NCBI RefSeq assembly: GCF_013167895.1
Contig: NZ_BLWC01000001.1
Span: forward strand, 4,464,001-4,528,000
DNA length: 64,000 nucleotides
Source: Streptomyces fulvorobeus
GTDB lineage: Bacteria > Actinomycetota > Actinomycetes > Streptomycetales > Streptomycetaceae
Reading direction: 5' to 3'
Position 1 is the stretch's first letter. Each line of letters starts with the position of its first letter. Below the pieces are notes generated by a model, which saw nothing but the letters and a program-made list of their open reading frames with translations, did not search any database and was not told the origin of the DNA. Made by a program: the position numbers and the translations under genes. Shown piece by piece: positions 8,719 to 16,975 of the stretch.

Positions 8719-9390
8719 TCAGAACAGCCGCAGTTTGTCGTCCTCGATGCCCCGCATCGCGTTGTAGTCCAGCACCACGCAGCCGATACCGCGGTCCGTC
8801 GCCAGCACCCGCGCCTGCGGCTTGATCTCCTGGGCCGCGAAGACGCCCTTGACCGGCGCCAGATGGGGGTCGCGGTTGAGCAGCTCCAGATAGCGGGTCA
8901 GCTGCTCCACACCGTCGATGTCGCCGCGGCGCTTCAGCTCCACGGCCACCGTCCCGCCGTCCGCGTCGCGGCACAGGATGTCCACCGGGCCGATGGCGGT
9001 GGGGTACTCGCGGCGGATCAGCGTGTGGCCCTCGCCGAGGATCTCGATCCGGTCGGCCAGCAGCTCCTGGAGGTGTGCTTCCACACCGTCCTTGATCAGG
9101 CCGGGGTCGACGCCCAGTTCGTACGAGGAGTCGTGGAGGATTTCCTCCATCGTGATGATCAGTTTCTCGCCCGCTTTGTTCACCACGGTCCAGATGCCCT
9201 CGTCGCCGTCGGCGCCCTCCTTCAGGGAGCACGGCGGGGACATCCAGTTGAGCGGTTTGTACGCCCGGTCGTCGGCGTGGATCGACACACTGCCGTCCGC
9301 CTTCACCAGGATCAGACGGGGGGCGGAGGGCAGGTGGGCGGTGAGCCGGCCCGCGTAGTCGACGGAGCAACGGGCGATGACGAGACGCAT
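8719..9390 (-). CDS. nucS: Endonuclease NucS (mismatch-specific, non-canonical MMR)
   Basis: 223 residues read from ATG 9390 (MRLVIARCSVDYAGRLTAHL); a TTG three codons upstream is possible but less likely, and 223 residues is the usual actinobacterial length as I recall it. NucS/EndoMS cleaves double-stranded DNA at mismatches and replaces MutS/MutL in actinobacteria. The PD-(D/E)XK-type nuclease core is visible: GPVDILCRDADGGTVAVELKRR carries the D-x(n)-E-x-K triad, followed by VEQLTRYLELL. The extreme C-terminus ends DDKLRLF, resembling a sliding-clamp-binding tail. Convergent with the upstream gene and not in an operon. Confidence 0.95.
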   Translation of the reverse strand: MRLVIARCSVDYAGRLTAHLPSAPRLILVKADGSVSIHADDRAYKPLNWMSPPCSLKEGADGDEGIWTVVNKAGEKLIITMEEILHDSSYELGVDPGLIKDGVEAHLQELLADRIEILGEGHTLIRREYPTAIGPVDILCRDADGGTVAVELKRRGDIDGVEQLTRYLELLNRDPHLAPVKGVFAAQEIKPQARVLATDRGIGCVVLDYNAMRGIEDDKLRLF

Positions 9391-9650
9391 GGTCGGCAAC
9401 GCTACTCGACGACGGGTGCTCCACGCGATTCACCCGGCTCCCCGCCCCACCCGCCCGACCAGCCCCTTCGGGCTTGCCCCTCTTTGAGAGCCTTCGTTAT
9501 TGGCCGGTTGTGTTCCCAATCTCCTGGTGCGGCCCGGACCGCGCCCTTACCTTGTAACCGGGAGGTCGCCGTCTGTGTACGCTGCGTCGCCGTCCTCCTT
9601 CCCTGCCCGTAAGGCCCCGGCCCACAGCCGGGGTCGCGAGAGGAGAACCC
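9391..9650. promoter_or_regulatory. Divergent nucS / SCO5389-family intergenic region with leader hairpin
   Basis: 260 bases without a supported gene. A hairpin with stem CCCCGGC (9615-9621) and GCCGGGG (9627-9633) lies just upstream of the AGGAG ribosome-binding site of the next gene, where it could affect translation. Promoters for the two divergent genes must lie here; no consensus pair stood out. Confidence 0.4.
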
Positions 9651-10043
9651 ATGTCGCTCGACGTCTCACCGGCGCTGTTGGAACAGGCCGAGCGAGGCGA
9701 GGTCGACGAAGCCGACTTCGTCGACTGCGTCCGGACCTCCCTGCCCTACGCATGGGAGATGATCAGCTCTCTGGTGGCACAGCTGAAGGTCGACGGCGGA
9801 GAGTTCGCCGACAACCAGACGCCGCCGCCGGACGAGCAGGCACGTGGTCAGCTGCTGCGCGCACTCGCCAGTGATGCGATACGCGGTGCACTCCAGCGGC
9901 ACTTCGGAGTGCGTCTGGCATTCCAGAACTGCCACCGCCTCGCGGTGTTCCCGCTTGACGCCTCGGTCGACGAGCGTCTGGCCCGCTTCACCTCGGTGAG
10001 GGGCCAGTTGCTCAACCAGTCGCCCGGACTACGGGACTGCTGA
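9651..10043 (+). CDS. SCO5389-family actinobacterial protein
   Basis: 130 residues from ATG 9651 with AGAGGAGAACCC upstream. It is soluble, acidic at the N-terminus (LLEQAERGEVDEADFVDCVRTS) and carries conserved-looking blocks LPYAWEMISSLVAQL and ALQRHFGVRLAFQNCHRLAVF. No catalytic motif or known fold was recognised; the match is to a conserved family of Streptomyces proteins that I recognise by sequence only. Monocistronic, convergent with the oxidoreductase gene. Function unknown. Confidence 0.8.
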   Translation: MSLDVSPALLEQAERGEVDEADFVDCVRTSLPYAWEMISSLVAQLKVDGGEFADNQTPPPDEQARGQLLRALASDAIRGALQRHFGVRLAFQNCHRLAVFPLDASVDERLARFTSVRGQLLNQSPGLRDC

Positions 10044-10185
10044 GAGCTTCTGCTGCCGCTCCGGGCCGCGGAAGGTGCGACAGGCTCCGGGGCGGCAGCT
10101 CCCGTACCACCAGCACACCGGCACCACGGAAACCGTGAGCACCACAGGCACCATGAGCACCGTCACCACCCCCGGTACGCACGCG

Positions 10186-11226
10186 TCACCTCAGCAGCGG
10201 CAGCACCTCGGTGCCCAGCCGTCGCACGTTCTCCTCGGTCGCGTCGAGGTCGCCCGAACCTTCGACCAGGAGGGCGAACCGCGTGATGCCGGTCCGCTCC
10301 GCGGTCGCGGCGAGACGGTCGGCCGCGAGACGGGGCGGGCCCACCGGATGCATGGCGCACAGCAGTTCCGTGTAGGCCACGGGATCGCGCATCACCCGGT
10401 GCCTCCCGTCGACCGTCACATGGGCGTCCAGCCCCTGCCTGAGCCATCCCGGCATCGCCTTCACGAGCGTCTCCACGGCGTCGGCCGGCCGGTCCGCGAT
10501 CTGGGCCACCCCTGCGGACACATGTGCGGCACTTTCCACGACCTCGGGCGAGTGGCCGGCCTCCCGGGCGGCCGTGCTCCACAGGGCGACCATCCCGGCC
10601 TTCTCCTCGTCCCCGCAGTGCATGCCCAGAAGCATCGGCAGGGCCTTGGCGGCGGCGAGCCGGACACTCTTCGGCGAGGTGCACGCCACGATCACCTCCG
10701 GCCCCGCGGGTCCTGCCGGATCGTGGGCCGGCAGCTCGTCGGCGCGCGGCACGACCGCCACCTCGCGGAAGCCGAACCGCTCCCCGGCGGCGCCCACCCG
10801 CGGCATGCGCAGCCAGTCGAGGAGCAGCTCCAGCGATTCGGGGAAGTCCCGCTCGTACGCCGCGAGACCCCCGCCGAACACCTCCAGGTCCACCCAGGGC
10901 CCGCCCCGCCCCACCCCGAGGGAGAAGCGGCCCCCGCTGGTGATGTGCAGCAGGGCGGCCTGCTCGCCGAGGGCGACGGGGTGTTGGTTGGGCAGCACGC
11001 TCACCGCCGTGCCGACCCGGATTCTGCGGGTGCGGCCGAGCAGCAGCGCGGCCAGGGTGACCGCGGAGGGGCAGACCCCGTACGGCACGAAGTGGTGTTC
11101 CGCCAGCCAGACCGAGTCGAGCCCGGACTCCTCCGCGACCTCGGCGGAGCGGATGGCACGGTGCAGTGCCTCACCCTGCCCCTGGCCCGGAAACTGAGCT
11201 GCAAGTACGAACGTTCCGACGCGCAT
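10186..11226 (-). CDS. LLM-class flavin-dependent oxidoreductase
   Basis: 346-residue luciferase-like monooxygenase/reductase fold that uses FMN or F420. Family hallmarks: the N-terminal strand MRVGTFVLAAQFPGQ, then SAEVAEESGLDSVWLAEHHF with the conserved AEHHF block (about residues 39-43), RIRVGTAVSVLPNQHPVALGEQAALL and LGVGRGGP. Start ATG 11226 is preceded by an excellent AAGGAGG. Substrate cannot be inferred. Single gene, convergent with the SCO5389-family gene and divergent from the small Cys/His gene. Confidence 0.87.
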   Translation of the reverse strand: MRVGTFVLAAQFPGQGQGEALHRAIRSAEVAEESGLDSVWLAEHHFVPYGVCPSAVTLAALLLGRTRRIRVGTAVSVLPNQHPVALGEQAALLHITSGGRFSLGVGRGGPWVDLEVFGGGLAAYERDFPESLELLLDWLRMPRVGAAGERFGFREVAVVPRADELPAHDPAGPAGPEVIVACTSPKSVRLAAAKALPMLLGMHCGDEEKAGMVALWSTAAREAGHSPEVVESAAHVSAGVAQIADRPADAVETLVKAMPGWLRQGLDAHVTVDGRHRVMRDPVAYTELLCAMHPVGPPRLAADRLAATAERTGITRFALLVEGSGDLDATEENVRRLGTEVLPLLR

Positions 11227-11436
11227 CGCCTGTTGCCTCCTTACGGCCGACGCGGTTCTCCCCTACAGGCAACAACGTCCGACACGTGCCAAAGGCACGG
11301 TCCGCGGACAAGTTGTTCCGATTTTCCGCTAACCGGCGTCCGGCGCGCTCACGCTCTCCTGCCCTGCGGACCGGCTGCCGCACCCGATGGGCCTACGCTG
11401 GACGAGAAGCCGCCCGCTCTGCCCCTGAGGTGTCAC

Positions 11437-11765
11437 GTGTCTCCGCGCCGCAACCGCCCCAGAGGCGGCGAGAGCCCCGCCACCGCCCCGTTCGCCGAGA
11501 GGCAGAGGTACGGCGGGGCGGCGCCACCGAGAGCTGGCGGGGCGAGGAGTGGTCGGTGCGCCCGGTGAGCGGCGCGAGCGCCGCGGGGAAACGGTACCGC
11601 TGCCCCGGCTGCGACCAGGAGATCCCCTCCGGGCTCCCGCACCTCGTCACCTGGCCCGAGTTCGGCGGCATCGAGGACCGCAGACACTGGCACAAGGCGT
11701 GCTGGAACGCGAGGGACCGCCGCACCACACGGGTACAGCGGTCCCGGAACGCTCCGCGCTACTGA
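11437..11765 (+). pseudogene. Small conserved Cys/His-rich protein, one-base frameshift
   Basis: Reading from GTG 11437 (GAGGTG upstream) gives MSPRRNRPRGG and a low-complexity linker up to about 11515. The conserved second half is in the next frame: ESWRGEEWSVRPVSGAS, RCPGCDQEIPSG (a CxxC pair) and RRHWHKACWNARDRRTTRVQ, ending RNAPRY. The 329-base span is one short of a multiple of three, and adding one G to the run at 11515-11518 restores a product of about 109 residues that matches a family conserved across Streptomyces. CxxC plus the HWHKAC block suggests a zinc-ribbon or HNH-like fold, but no function is known. Probably an intact gene with a sequencing error. Confidence 0.72.
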
Positions 11766-11790
11766 GCCGGCGGCCGGACGCCGCCCGGCG

Positions 11791-12663
11791 TCAGACGTCG
11801 CGGCGGTCCAGCGTGAGGTAGGCGGCGGCCAGCGTGACCGCGGTCACGCCGAAGATGATCCACAGGGGCTCCCAGCCGGACGGACCCGAGCTGGTGACCG
11901 AGGCGTCGTAGAACGCGCCGAGCTGGTTGGGGATCGAGTACTCGAAGAGCGCCTGCTGGAGCTCGGCCAGCGTCTCCGAGAACATGAACATCGCCAGCAC
12001 CAGCGGCAGCAGCACCACGGCGATCATGATGGTGATGGCGCCGGCCGAGTGCCGGATCAGGGCACCGAGCGCGAGGGAGAGCAGCCCGAGCGTCGCGACG
12101 TAGAGGCCGACCCCCACCGTGGAGCGCAGCCAGTCCTCGCCCGTGGGCGCCGCGCCGTCCAGCATGGACGTCTGGAGGACGCCGACGACCGCGGTCGTCA
12201 CCGTGGTGATCACGAAGGACAGCAGGAAGAAGACGATCGCCTTCGCGGTCAGCACCCGGGCCCGGCTGGGGCAGGCCGTCAGCGTCGTACGGATCATCCC
12301 CGTGCCGTACTCCGACGCGATGGTCAGCACGCCCAGCGTCATCACGCAGATCGAGCCGAGGAGCACACCGAAGAAGCCGAGGCTGAGCACCGGCGTCTCC
12401 CCGAGATCGGCGTCCGACGTGCTCACCGCGAACGCGGACAGCAGCCCGATGCCGAGCAGCAGCACGATCATCACGCCGAGCGTCCAGATCGTGGAGCGTA
12501 CGGAGCGGATCTTCGTCCACTCGGAGGCGATGGCGTCACCGAGGCTGGCGCGGCGTACCGGGATCGGCGAGTGGTACAGGCCCCCGGGAGCACCCTGCCA
12601 GGAGTGCGGCGCCGGGGCCTGCTGCGGGGGCTGGTACGGGGCCTGGGGCGCCGGCGTCGTCAT
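11791..12663 (-). CDS. ABC-2 type transporter permease
   Basis: 290-residue permease with a Pro/Gln-rich cytoplasmic N-terminus (about 1-45) followed by six hydrophobic segments typical of the ABC-2 fold, including SIWTLGV-like SEWTKIRSVRSTIWTLGVMIVL and TLGVLTIASEYGTGMIRTTL, the family signature region. It overlaps the start-stop of its ATPase by four bases (12660-12663). The E-Y-x-x-G-x-I/M-R-T motif is shared with the second permease in this cluster. Probably exports a lipid, peptide or drug; substrate unknown. Confidence 0.88.
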   Translation of the reverse strand: MTTPAPQAPYQPPQQAPAPHSWQGAPGGLYHSPIPVRRASLGDAIASEWTKIRSVRSTIWTLGVMIVLLLGIGLLSAFAVSTSDADLGETPVLSLGFFGVLLGSICVMTLGVLTIASEYGTGMIRTTLTACPSRARVLTAKAIVFFLLSFVITTVTTAVVGVLQTSMLDGAAPTGEDWLRSTVGVGLYVATLGLLSLALGALIRHSAGAITIMIAVVLLPLVLAMFMFSETLAELQQALFEYSIPNQLGAFYDASVTSSGPSGWEPLWIIFGVTAVTLAAAYLTLDRRDV

Positions 12664-13862
12664 CGGGGGTCCTCGCTGGTCTCACGCTTGGTCGGTTCTG
12701 CGGGGGCGGCCGCGGGCGCGGCGGCCTGAACGGGGGCCTGGACCGGGGCCGGCTCCTGGGCCGGGGCCGCGACGGGCGCCGGGGCCGCGACGGGGGCCGG
12801 GGCGGCCGGGGCGGACGCGTACGGGTTCTGTCCCGGCGGCGGCGGGGCGTACCAGCCCTGCTGCGGCATCTCGGGCTGGGGCTGCGCGTGACCGGGCTGT
12901 CCGTAGCCGGCCGGTGCCTGCTGCTGGAGCGCCGCCTTGGCGTCGACGGTCGAGCGGTAGTCCACCGCGCCCTGCGTCATCCGCATGTACGCCTCCTCGA
13001 GCGACGCCTGGTGCGGTGAGAGCTCCCACAGCCGGACGTCGGCTCCGTGCGCCAGATCGCTGATCCGGGAGAGCGGGAGGCCGGTGACCCGCAGGGCCCC
13101 GTCCGGCTCGGGCATGACCTGGCCGCCCGCCTCGGTGAGCGAGCCCACGAGCTTCTCGCGCTGCTCCGGGAACTCGGACGGCACCCGGACGCGGGCGAAG
13201 TCGGCGGAGTTGGCGGAGATGAAGTGCGTGACGCTCATGTCGGCGAGCAGCTGGCCGCGGCCGATCACGATGAGGTGGTCGGCGGTCAGCGCCATCTCGC
13301 TCATCAGGTGGCTGGAGACGAAGACCGTGCGGCCCTCCGATGCCAGCATCTTCATCAGGTTGCGCACCCAGAGGATGCCCTCGGGGTCGAGACCGTTGAC
13401 CGGCTCGTCGAAGAGCAGCACCTGCGGGTCGCCGAGCATGGCCGCGGCGATGCCGAGGCGCTGGCCCATGCCGAGCGAGAAGCCCTTGGACCGCTTGCGG
13501 GCCACGTCCTGGAGGCCGACGACGCCGAGGACCTCGTCGACCCGGGCCGCCGGGATGCCGGACAGCTGGGCGAGCGAGAGAAGGTGGTTCCGGGCGCTGC
13601 GTCCGCCGTGCACGGCCTTGGCGTCGAGCAGCGCGCCGACCTGGCGGGGTGCGTTCGGCAGACTGCGGAAGGCGTGACCGCCGATCGTGACGTGGCCCGC
13701 GGTCGGGGTGTCCAGACCGAGCATCATGCGCATGGTGGTGGACTTGCCGGACCCGTTGGGACCGAGGAACCCGGTGACGGCCCCCGGCCGCACCTGGAAG
13801 GAAAGGTTGTGCACGGCCGTCTTCGCGCCGTAGCGCTTGGTCAGGCCGACTGCCTCGATCAT
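12660..13862 (-). CDS. ABC transporter ATPase with Pro/Ala-rich C-terminal tail
   Basis: 400 residues. The ABC domain occupies about 1-300: Walker A GPNGSGKST (about 35-43), a signature-like SLGMGQRLGIA, and Walker B LLFDEPVNGLDPEG. The DrrA-like helical extension ends LEEAYMRMTQGAVDYR. Beyond it, about 95 residues of Pro/Ala/Gln repeats (blocks such as PAPVAAPAPVAAPA) form a disordered tail not found in standard ATPases, matching the Pro/Gln-rich N-terminus of its permease. ATG 13862. First gene of a two-gene operon. Confidence 0.9.
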   Translation of the reverse strand: MIEAVGLTKRYGAKTAVHNLSFQVRPGAVTGFLGPNGSGKSTTMRMMLGLDTPTAGHVTIGGHAFRSLPNAPRQVGALLDAKAVHGGRSARNHLLSLAQLSGIPAARVDEVLGVVGLQDVARKRSKGFSLGMGQRLGIAAAMLGDPQVLLFDEPVNGLDPEGILWVRNLMKMLASEGRTVFVSSHLMSEMALTADHLIVIGRGQLLADMSVTHFISANSADFARVRVPSEFPEQREKLVGSLTEAGGQVMPEPDGALRVTGLPLSRISDLAHGADVRLWELSPHQASLEEAYMRMTQGAVDYRSTVDAKAALQQQAPAGYGQPGHAQPQPEMPQQGWYAPPPPGQNPYASAPAAPAPVAAPAPVAAPAQEPAPVQAPVQAAAPAAAPAEPTKRETSEDPR

Positions 13863-13968
13863 TCTCCAGCCCCATCGACTTATCTGTCGTCGGGGCCCAG
13901 GCCACCTGGCCGCACGCCCCCGTAAGAGTTAGGAGGATAACCACGCCTTGACGGTTCCGGCCAAGTTG

Positions 13969-14757
13969 TCACGCGTCCCGCTTCTTCAGCACGAGGTAAC
14001 CGCCGGCCACCGCGGCCACCACCCAGGCCAGCAGGATGCCCAGCCCTCCCCAGGGACCGTACGGAGCCGGCTCGCTGTTCATCGCTTCGGGAACCACCTG
14101 CATGATCTTCGATCCGGCCTGGTCGGGGAAGTAGCGGGCCACGTTCTTGGCGCCCGGGACGGCCGACAGGATCTGCGAGACGAGGAAGAAGAACGGCATC
14201 AGGATGCCGAGCGAGAGCATCGAGCTGCGCAGTATCGCGGCCACGCCCATGGAGAAGACCGCGATGAGGCCCATGTAGACGCCGCCACCGAAGACCGCGC
14301 GCAGCACGTTGTCCGCGCCGAGGTCCGTACGGTGGTCACCGAGCAGGGCCTGGCCCAGGAAGAACGAGGCGAAGCTGGTCGCGAGGCCGACCGCCAGGGC
14401 CAGGACGCCCGCCACCGCGATCTTGCTGAAGAGGAACGTGGCGCGCCGGGGCACGGCCGCCAGTGACGTACGGATCATGCCGGAGCTGTACTCCGTACCG
14501 ACCACCAGGACGCCGAAGACCACCATCGCGAGCTGACCGAGGATCATGCCGGAGAAGCTGACCAGGGTCGGGTCGAAGGTGGCGCGCTCGGCGTCGGGGA
14601 GATCGTCGAACTGGGAGTTCGTCAGCGCGCAGAGTGCCGCGCTCAGCGCGACGGTGACCGCGAACGCGCAGATGAGCGTCCAGGTGGTCGAGGAGACCGT
14701 ACGGATCTTGGTCCACTCCGAGGTCAGGACCGCGGGTACCGATGCCATCGTGGTCAT
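13969..14757 (-). CDS. ABC-2 type transporter permease
   Basis: 262 residues from ATG 14757, selected because it overlaps the stop of the upstream ATPase gene (ATGA at 14754-14757); the longer frame would extend into that gene. It starts MTTMASVPAVLTSEWTKIRTVSSTTW and has about six membrane segments with VVGTEYSSGMIRTSLAA, parallel to the first permease, so the two exporter modules are duplicates. No N-terminal Pro-rich extension here. Substrate unknown. Confidence 0.88.
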   Translation of the reverse strand: MTTMASVPAVLTSEWTKIRTVSSTTWTLICAFAVTVALSAALCALTNSQFDDLPDAERATFDPTLVSFSGMILGQLAMVVFGVLVVGTEYSSGMIRTSLAAVPRRATFLFSKIAVAGVLALAVGLATSFASFFLGQALLGDHRTDLGADNVLRAVFGGGVYMGLIAVFSMGVAAILRSSMLSLGILMPFFFLVSQILSAVPGAKNVARYFPDQAGSKIMQVVPEAMNSEPAPYGPWGGLGILLAWVVAAVAGGYLVLKKRDA

Positions 14758-15755
14758 GCTCCCTTGCCGTGATCGCTGACGCCGCCGGGGGACCGGTCCC
14801 ACTCGCCGCCCCACCGCGGGCCCGCGGGCGGCGGCGGGGCGCCGTCGTGCTCCGAGTGCGCGTGGTACTCCACCGAACCCGCGGTCATCTGCATGAACGC
14901 CTCCTCCAGGGAGGCCCGTTGGGAGCTCAGCTCGTGCAGCACGATCCCGTGCCGGGCGGCGAGCTCACCGAGCGCCTCGGTGGTCGCCCCGTCGATCTCC
15001 AGCGCGCCCTCGCCCGCCTCGACCGCGGTGAGGCCCTCCTCGCGCAGCACATCGCGCAACCGCTCCTGCTGCGGAGAACGCAGCCGCACATAGCTGCGGG
15101 AGTTGTCGTGGATGAAATCCGCCATCGACGTGTCGGCCAGCAGGCGCCCCTGTCCGATGACGATCAAGTGATCGGCGGTGAGCGCCATCTCACTCATCAG
15201 ATGGGAGGAGACGAAGATCGTCCGTCCCTCTCCCGCGAGGGCCTTCATCAGATTCCTGATCCAGTGAATTCCCTCCGGGTCCAGACCATTGACCGGTTCG
15301 TCGAACATCAGGATCTCCGGATCACCGAGAAGCGCCGAAGCGATTCCCAGACGCTGGCCCATGCCGAGCGAGAAACCCTTCGACTTCTTCCTCGCCACCG
15401 CGCCGAGTCCGACCATGTCGAGGACCTCGGCGACCCGGCTCGTCGGGATGCGGTTGCTCTGGGCGAGACACAGCAGGTTGTTGTACGCGCTCCGGCCCCC
15501 GTGCATCGACTTGGCGTCGAGCAGCGCCCCGATGTACTTCAGAGGTTCGTCCAGCTCGTGGTAGTGCCTGCCGTCGATGCGGACCGTACCGCTGGTCGGG
15601 TTGTCGAGATCGAGCATCATGCGCATCGTGGTCGACTTGCCCGCCCCGTTGGGGCCGAGGAAACCCGTCACCATTCCAGGTCTGACCTGGAACGTCAGAT
15701 GGTCGACGGCGACCTTGTCGCCGAATCGCTTGGTGAGACCCTCAAGCTCGATCAT
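14754..15755 (-). CDS. ABC transporter ATPase
   Basis: About 333 residues from ATG 15755 (MIELEGLTKRFG); a GTG two codons upstream at 15761 is the alternative. No clear ribosome-binding site is visible, so a leaderless start is possible. Walker A GPNGAGKSTTMRMM, signature region SLGMGQRLGIASALL and Walker B LMFDEPVNGLDPEG are intact. It is about 60 percent similar by eye to the ATPase at 12660-13862 but lacks the long Pro/Ala tail. Forms a translationally coupled pair with its permease. Confidence 0.9.
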   Translation of the reverse strand: MIELEGLTKRFGDKVAVDHLTFQVRPGMVTGFLGPNGAGKSTTMRMMLDLDNPTSGTVRIDGRHYHELDEPLKYIGALLDAKSMHGGRSAYNNLLCLAQSNRIPTSRVAEVLDMVGLGAVARKKSKGFSLGMGQRLGIASALLGDPEILMFDEPVNGLDPEGIHWIRNLMKALAGEGRTIFVSSHLMSEMALTADHLIVIGQGRLLADTSMADFIHDNSRSYVRLRSPQQERLRDVLREEGLTAVEAGEGALEIDGATTEALGELAARHGIVLHELSSQRASLEEAFMQMTAGSVEYHAHSEHDGAPPPPAGPRWGGEWDRSPGGVSDHGKGA

Positions 15756-15852
15756 GCGCACACGCTAGAACGGCCGCGCGCCCGGCGCCACCACAAGGGC
15801 GGAACCGGGCGCGACGGATTATGCCAGGGGGTACAGCTGCGGTACTCCGGTG

Positions 15853-16791
15853 TCAGCGGGTCTGCTGAGCCGGAACCCCGCGGGTGGCGGGCTCGTCGTC
15901 CACCGGGGAGCTCGCGGCGGCCACCGCGGCACCCGTCAGCGTCGCCAGCATCTCGCGGACGTTGGTCAGCTGCGCGTTGATCGAGTCGCGGCGGTTCGTG
16001 AGCGCCGCCAGCTCGCGCTCCGACTCGCTGCGGATGCGGTCGGCCTTGGCGTTCGCGTCGGCCACGATGTCCTCGGCCTGGCGCTGCGCCGTCTCCACCG
16101 TCTGACGCGCCCTGCGCTCGGCGTCCGTGCGGAGCTTCTCGGCCTCCAGGCGGAGCTGCTCGGCGCGGTGCTCGATCTCGGCGAGACGCTTCTCGGCCTT
16201 CGCCTGACGGGACGCGAGGTCGCGCTCCGACTGCTCGCGGCGCTTCGCCAGGTTCGTCTCGAAGTCCGCGGCGGCCTGAGCGGCCTTGGCGCGGGTCTCC
16301 TCGAAGAGGGCGTCGGCCTCCTCGCGCTTCTGCTGAGCGTCCTTCTGCGCCTCGGTGCGCAGCGTGGTCGCCTCGCCCTTGGCCTTCTCGACGATGCGGA
16401 CGCCCTCGTCCTCGGCCTTCGCCTTGCGCTCGGCGGAGAACGACTCCGCGTCGTTGCGCACCTGCTGGGCGGCCGACTCCGCCAGCTCGCGGTGCTGCTC
16501 GGCGGCGCGACGGGCCTCCTCGCGCAGGTCCTTCGCCTCCTCCTCGGCGAGGCGGAGGATCTTCTCCACGCGGGCGCCCAGACCGGCGTACGACGGTTCC
16601 GCGTCGTTGACCTGGGCCTGGGCGTTCTGCGTTTCGAGGTGGAGCTCCTCGATGCGCTTTTCCAGAGAGGTGATTCGGGCCAGAGCACTGTCACGGTCGG
16701 CGACGAGCTTGGAAATGCGGTCGTCCACCTGACCGCGGTCGTAACCACGTCGCACGAGCTCGAAGCCGAAGGGGGAGGAAGGGTCGCTCAT
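15853..16791 (-). CDS. filP: Filament-forming coiled-coil protein FilP
   Basis: 312 residues, almost wholly alpha-helical coiled coil with Ala/Glu/Arg heptads and longer repeats (AERRARQTVETAQRQAEDI; AAEQHRELAESAAQQV). The N-terminus FGFELVRRGYDRGQVDDRI is a DivIVA-like segment shared with other Streptomyces polarity proteins. FilP forms intermediate-filament-like networks under the hyphal tip, interacts with DivIVA and gives mechanical strength. The length fits (about 310 in S. coelicolor as recalled), as does position next to scy. ATG 16791. Old annotations call this family cellulose-binding, which the sequence does not support. Confidence 0.92.
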   Translation of the reverse strand: MSDPSSPFGFELVRRGYDRGQVDDRISKLVADRDSALARITSLEKRIEELHLETQNAQAQVNDAEPSYAGLGARVEKILRLAEEEAKDLREEARRAAEQHRELAESAAQQVRNDAESFSAERKAKAEDEGVRIVEKAKGEATTLRTEAQKDAQQKREEADALFEETRAKAAQAAADFETNLAKRREQSERDLASRQAKAEKRLAEIEHRAEQLRLEAEKLRTDAERRARQTVETAQRQAEDIVADANAKADRIRSESERELAALTNRRDSINAQLTNVREMLATLTGAAVAAASSPVDDEPATRGVPAQQTR

Positions 16792-16975
16792 GGGTTTCCT
16801 GTCGAATGAGACCGGTGAGGTGATAGGGGGAATCCTAGGGGCCTGGGCGGCGTGTCAACGTGCAGATGCCGCTTTGATCTGGAGAATGACACCCCTTTTG
16901 AGTGGCTGGCCCTCGGAGCGCTTGCTACTCAAAGGATTGCATGTTCATGTCGAAGCACGTGAAACGGCTGACGGG
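16792..16975. promoter_or_regulatory. scy-filP intergenic spacer
   Basis: 184 bases, less GC-rich than the flanks. An imperfect hairpin pairs CCTTTTGAGT (16894-16903) with ACTCAAAGG (16927-16935) and could act as a scy terminator; the filP promoter should also lie here. Separate transcription of the two genes is therefore likely, but no consensus promoter was identified. Confidence 0.35.

Noticed and set aside
15853..16791. FilP as a cellulose-binding protein
   Set aside because: The protein is a continuous coiled coil without any carbohydrate-binding domain or signal peptide; position next to scy identifies it as FilP.
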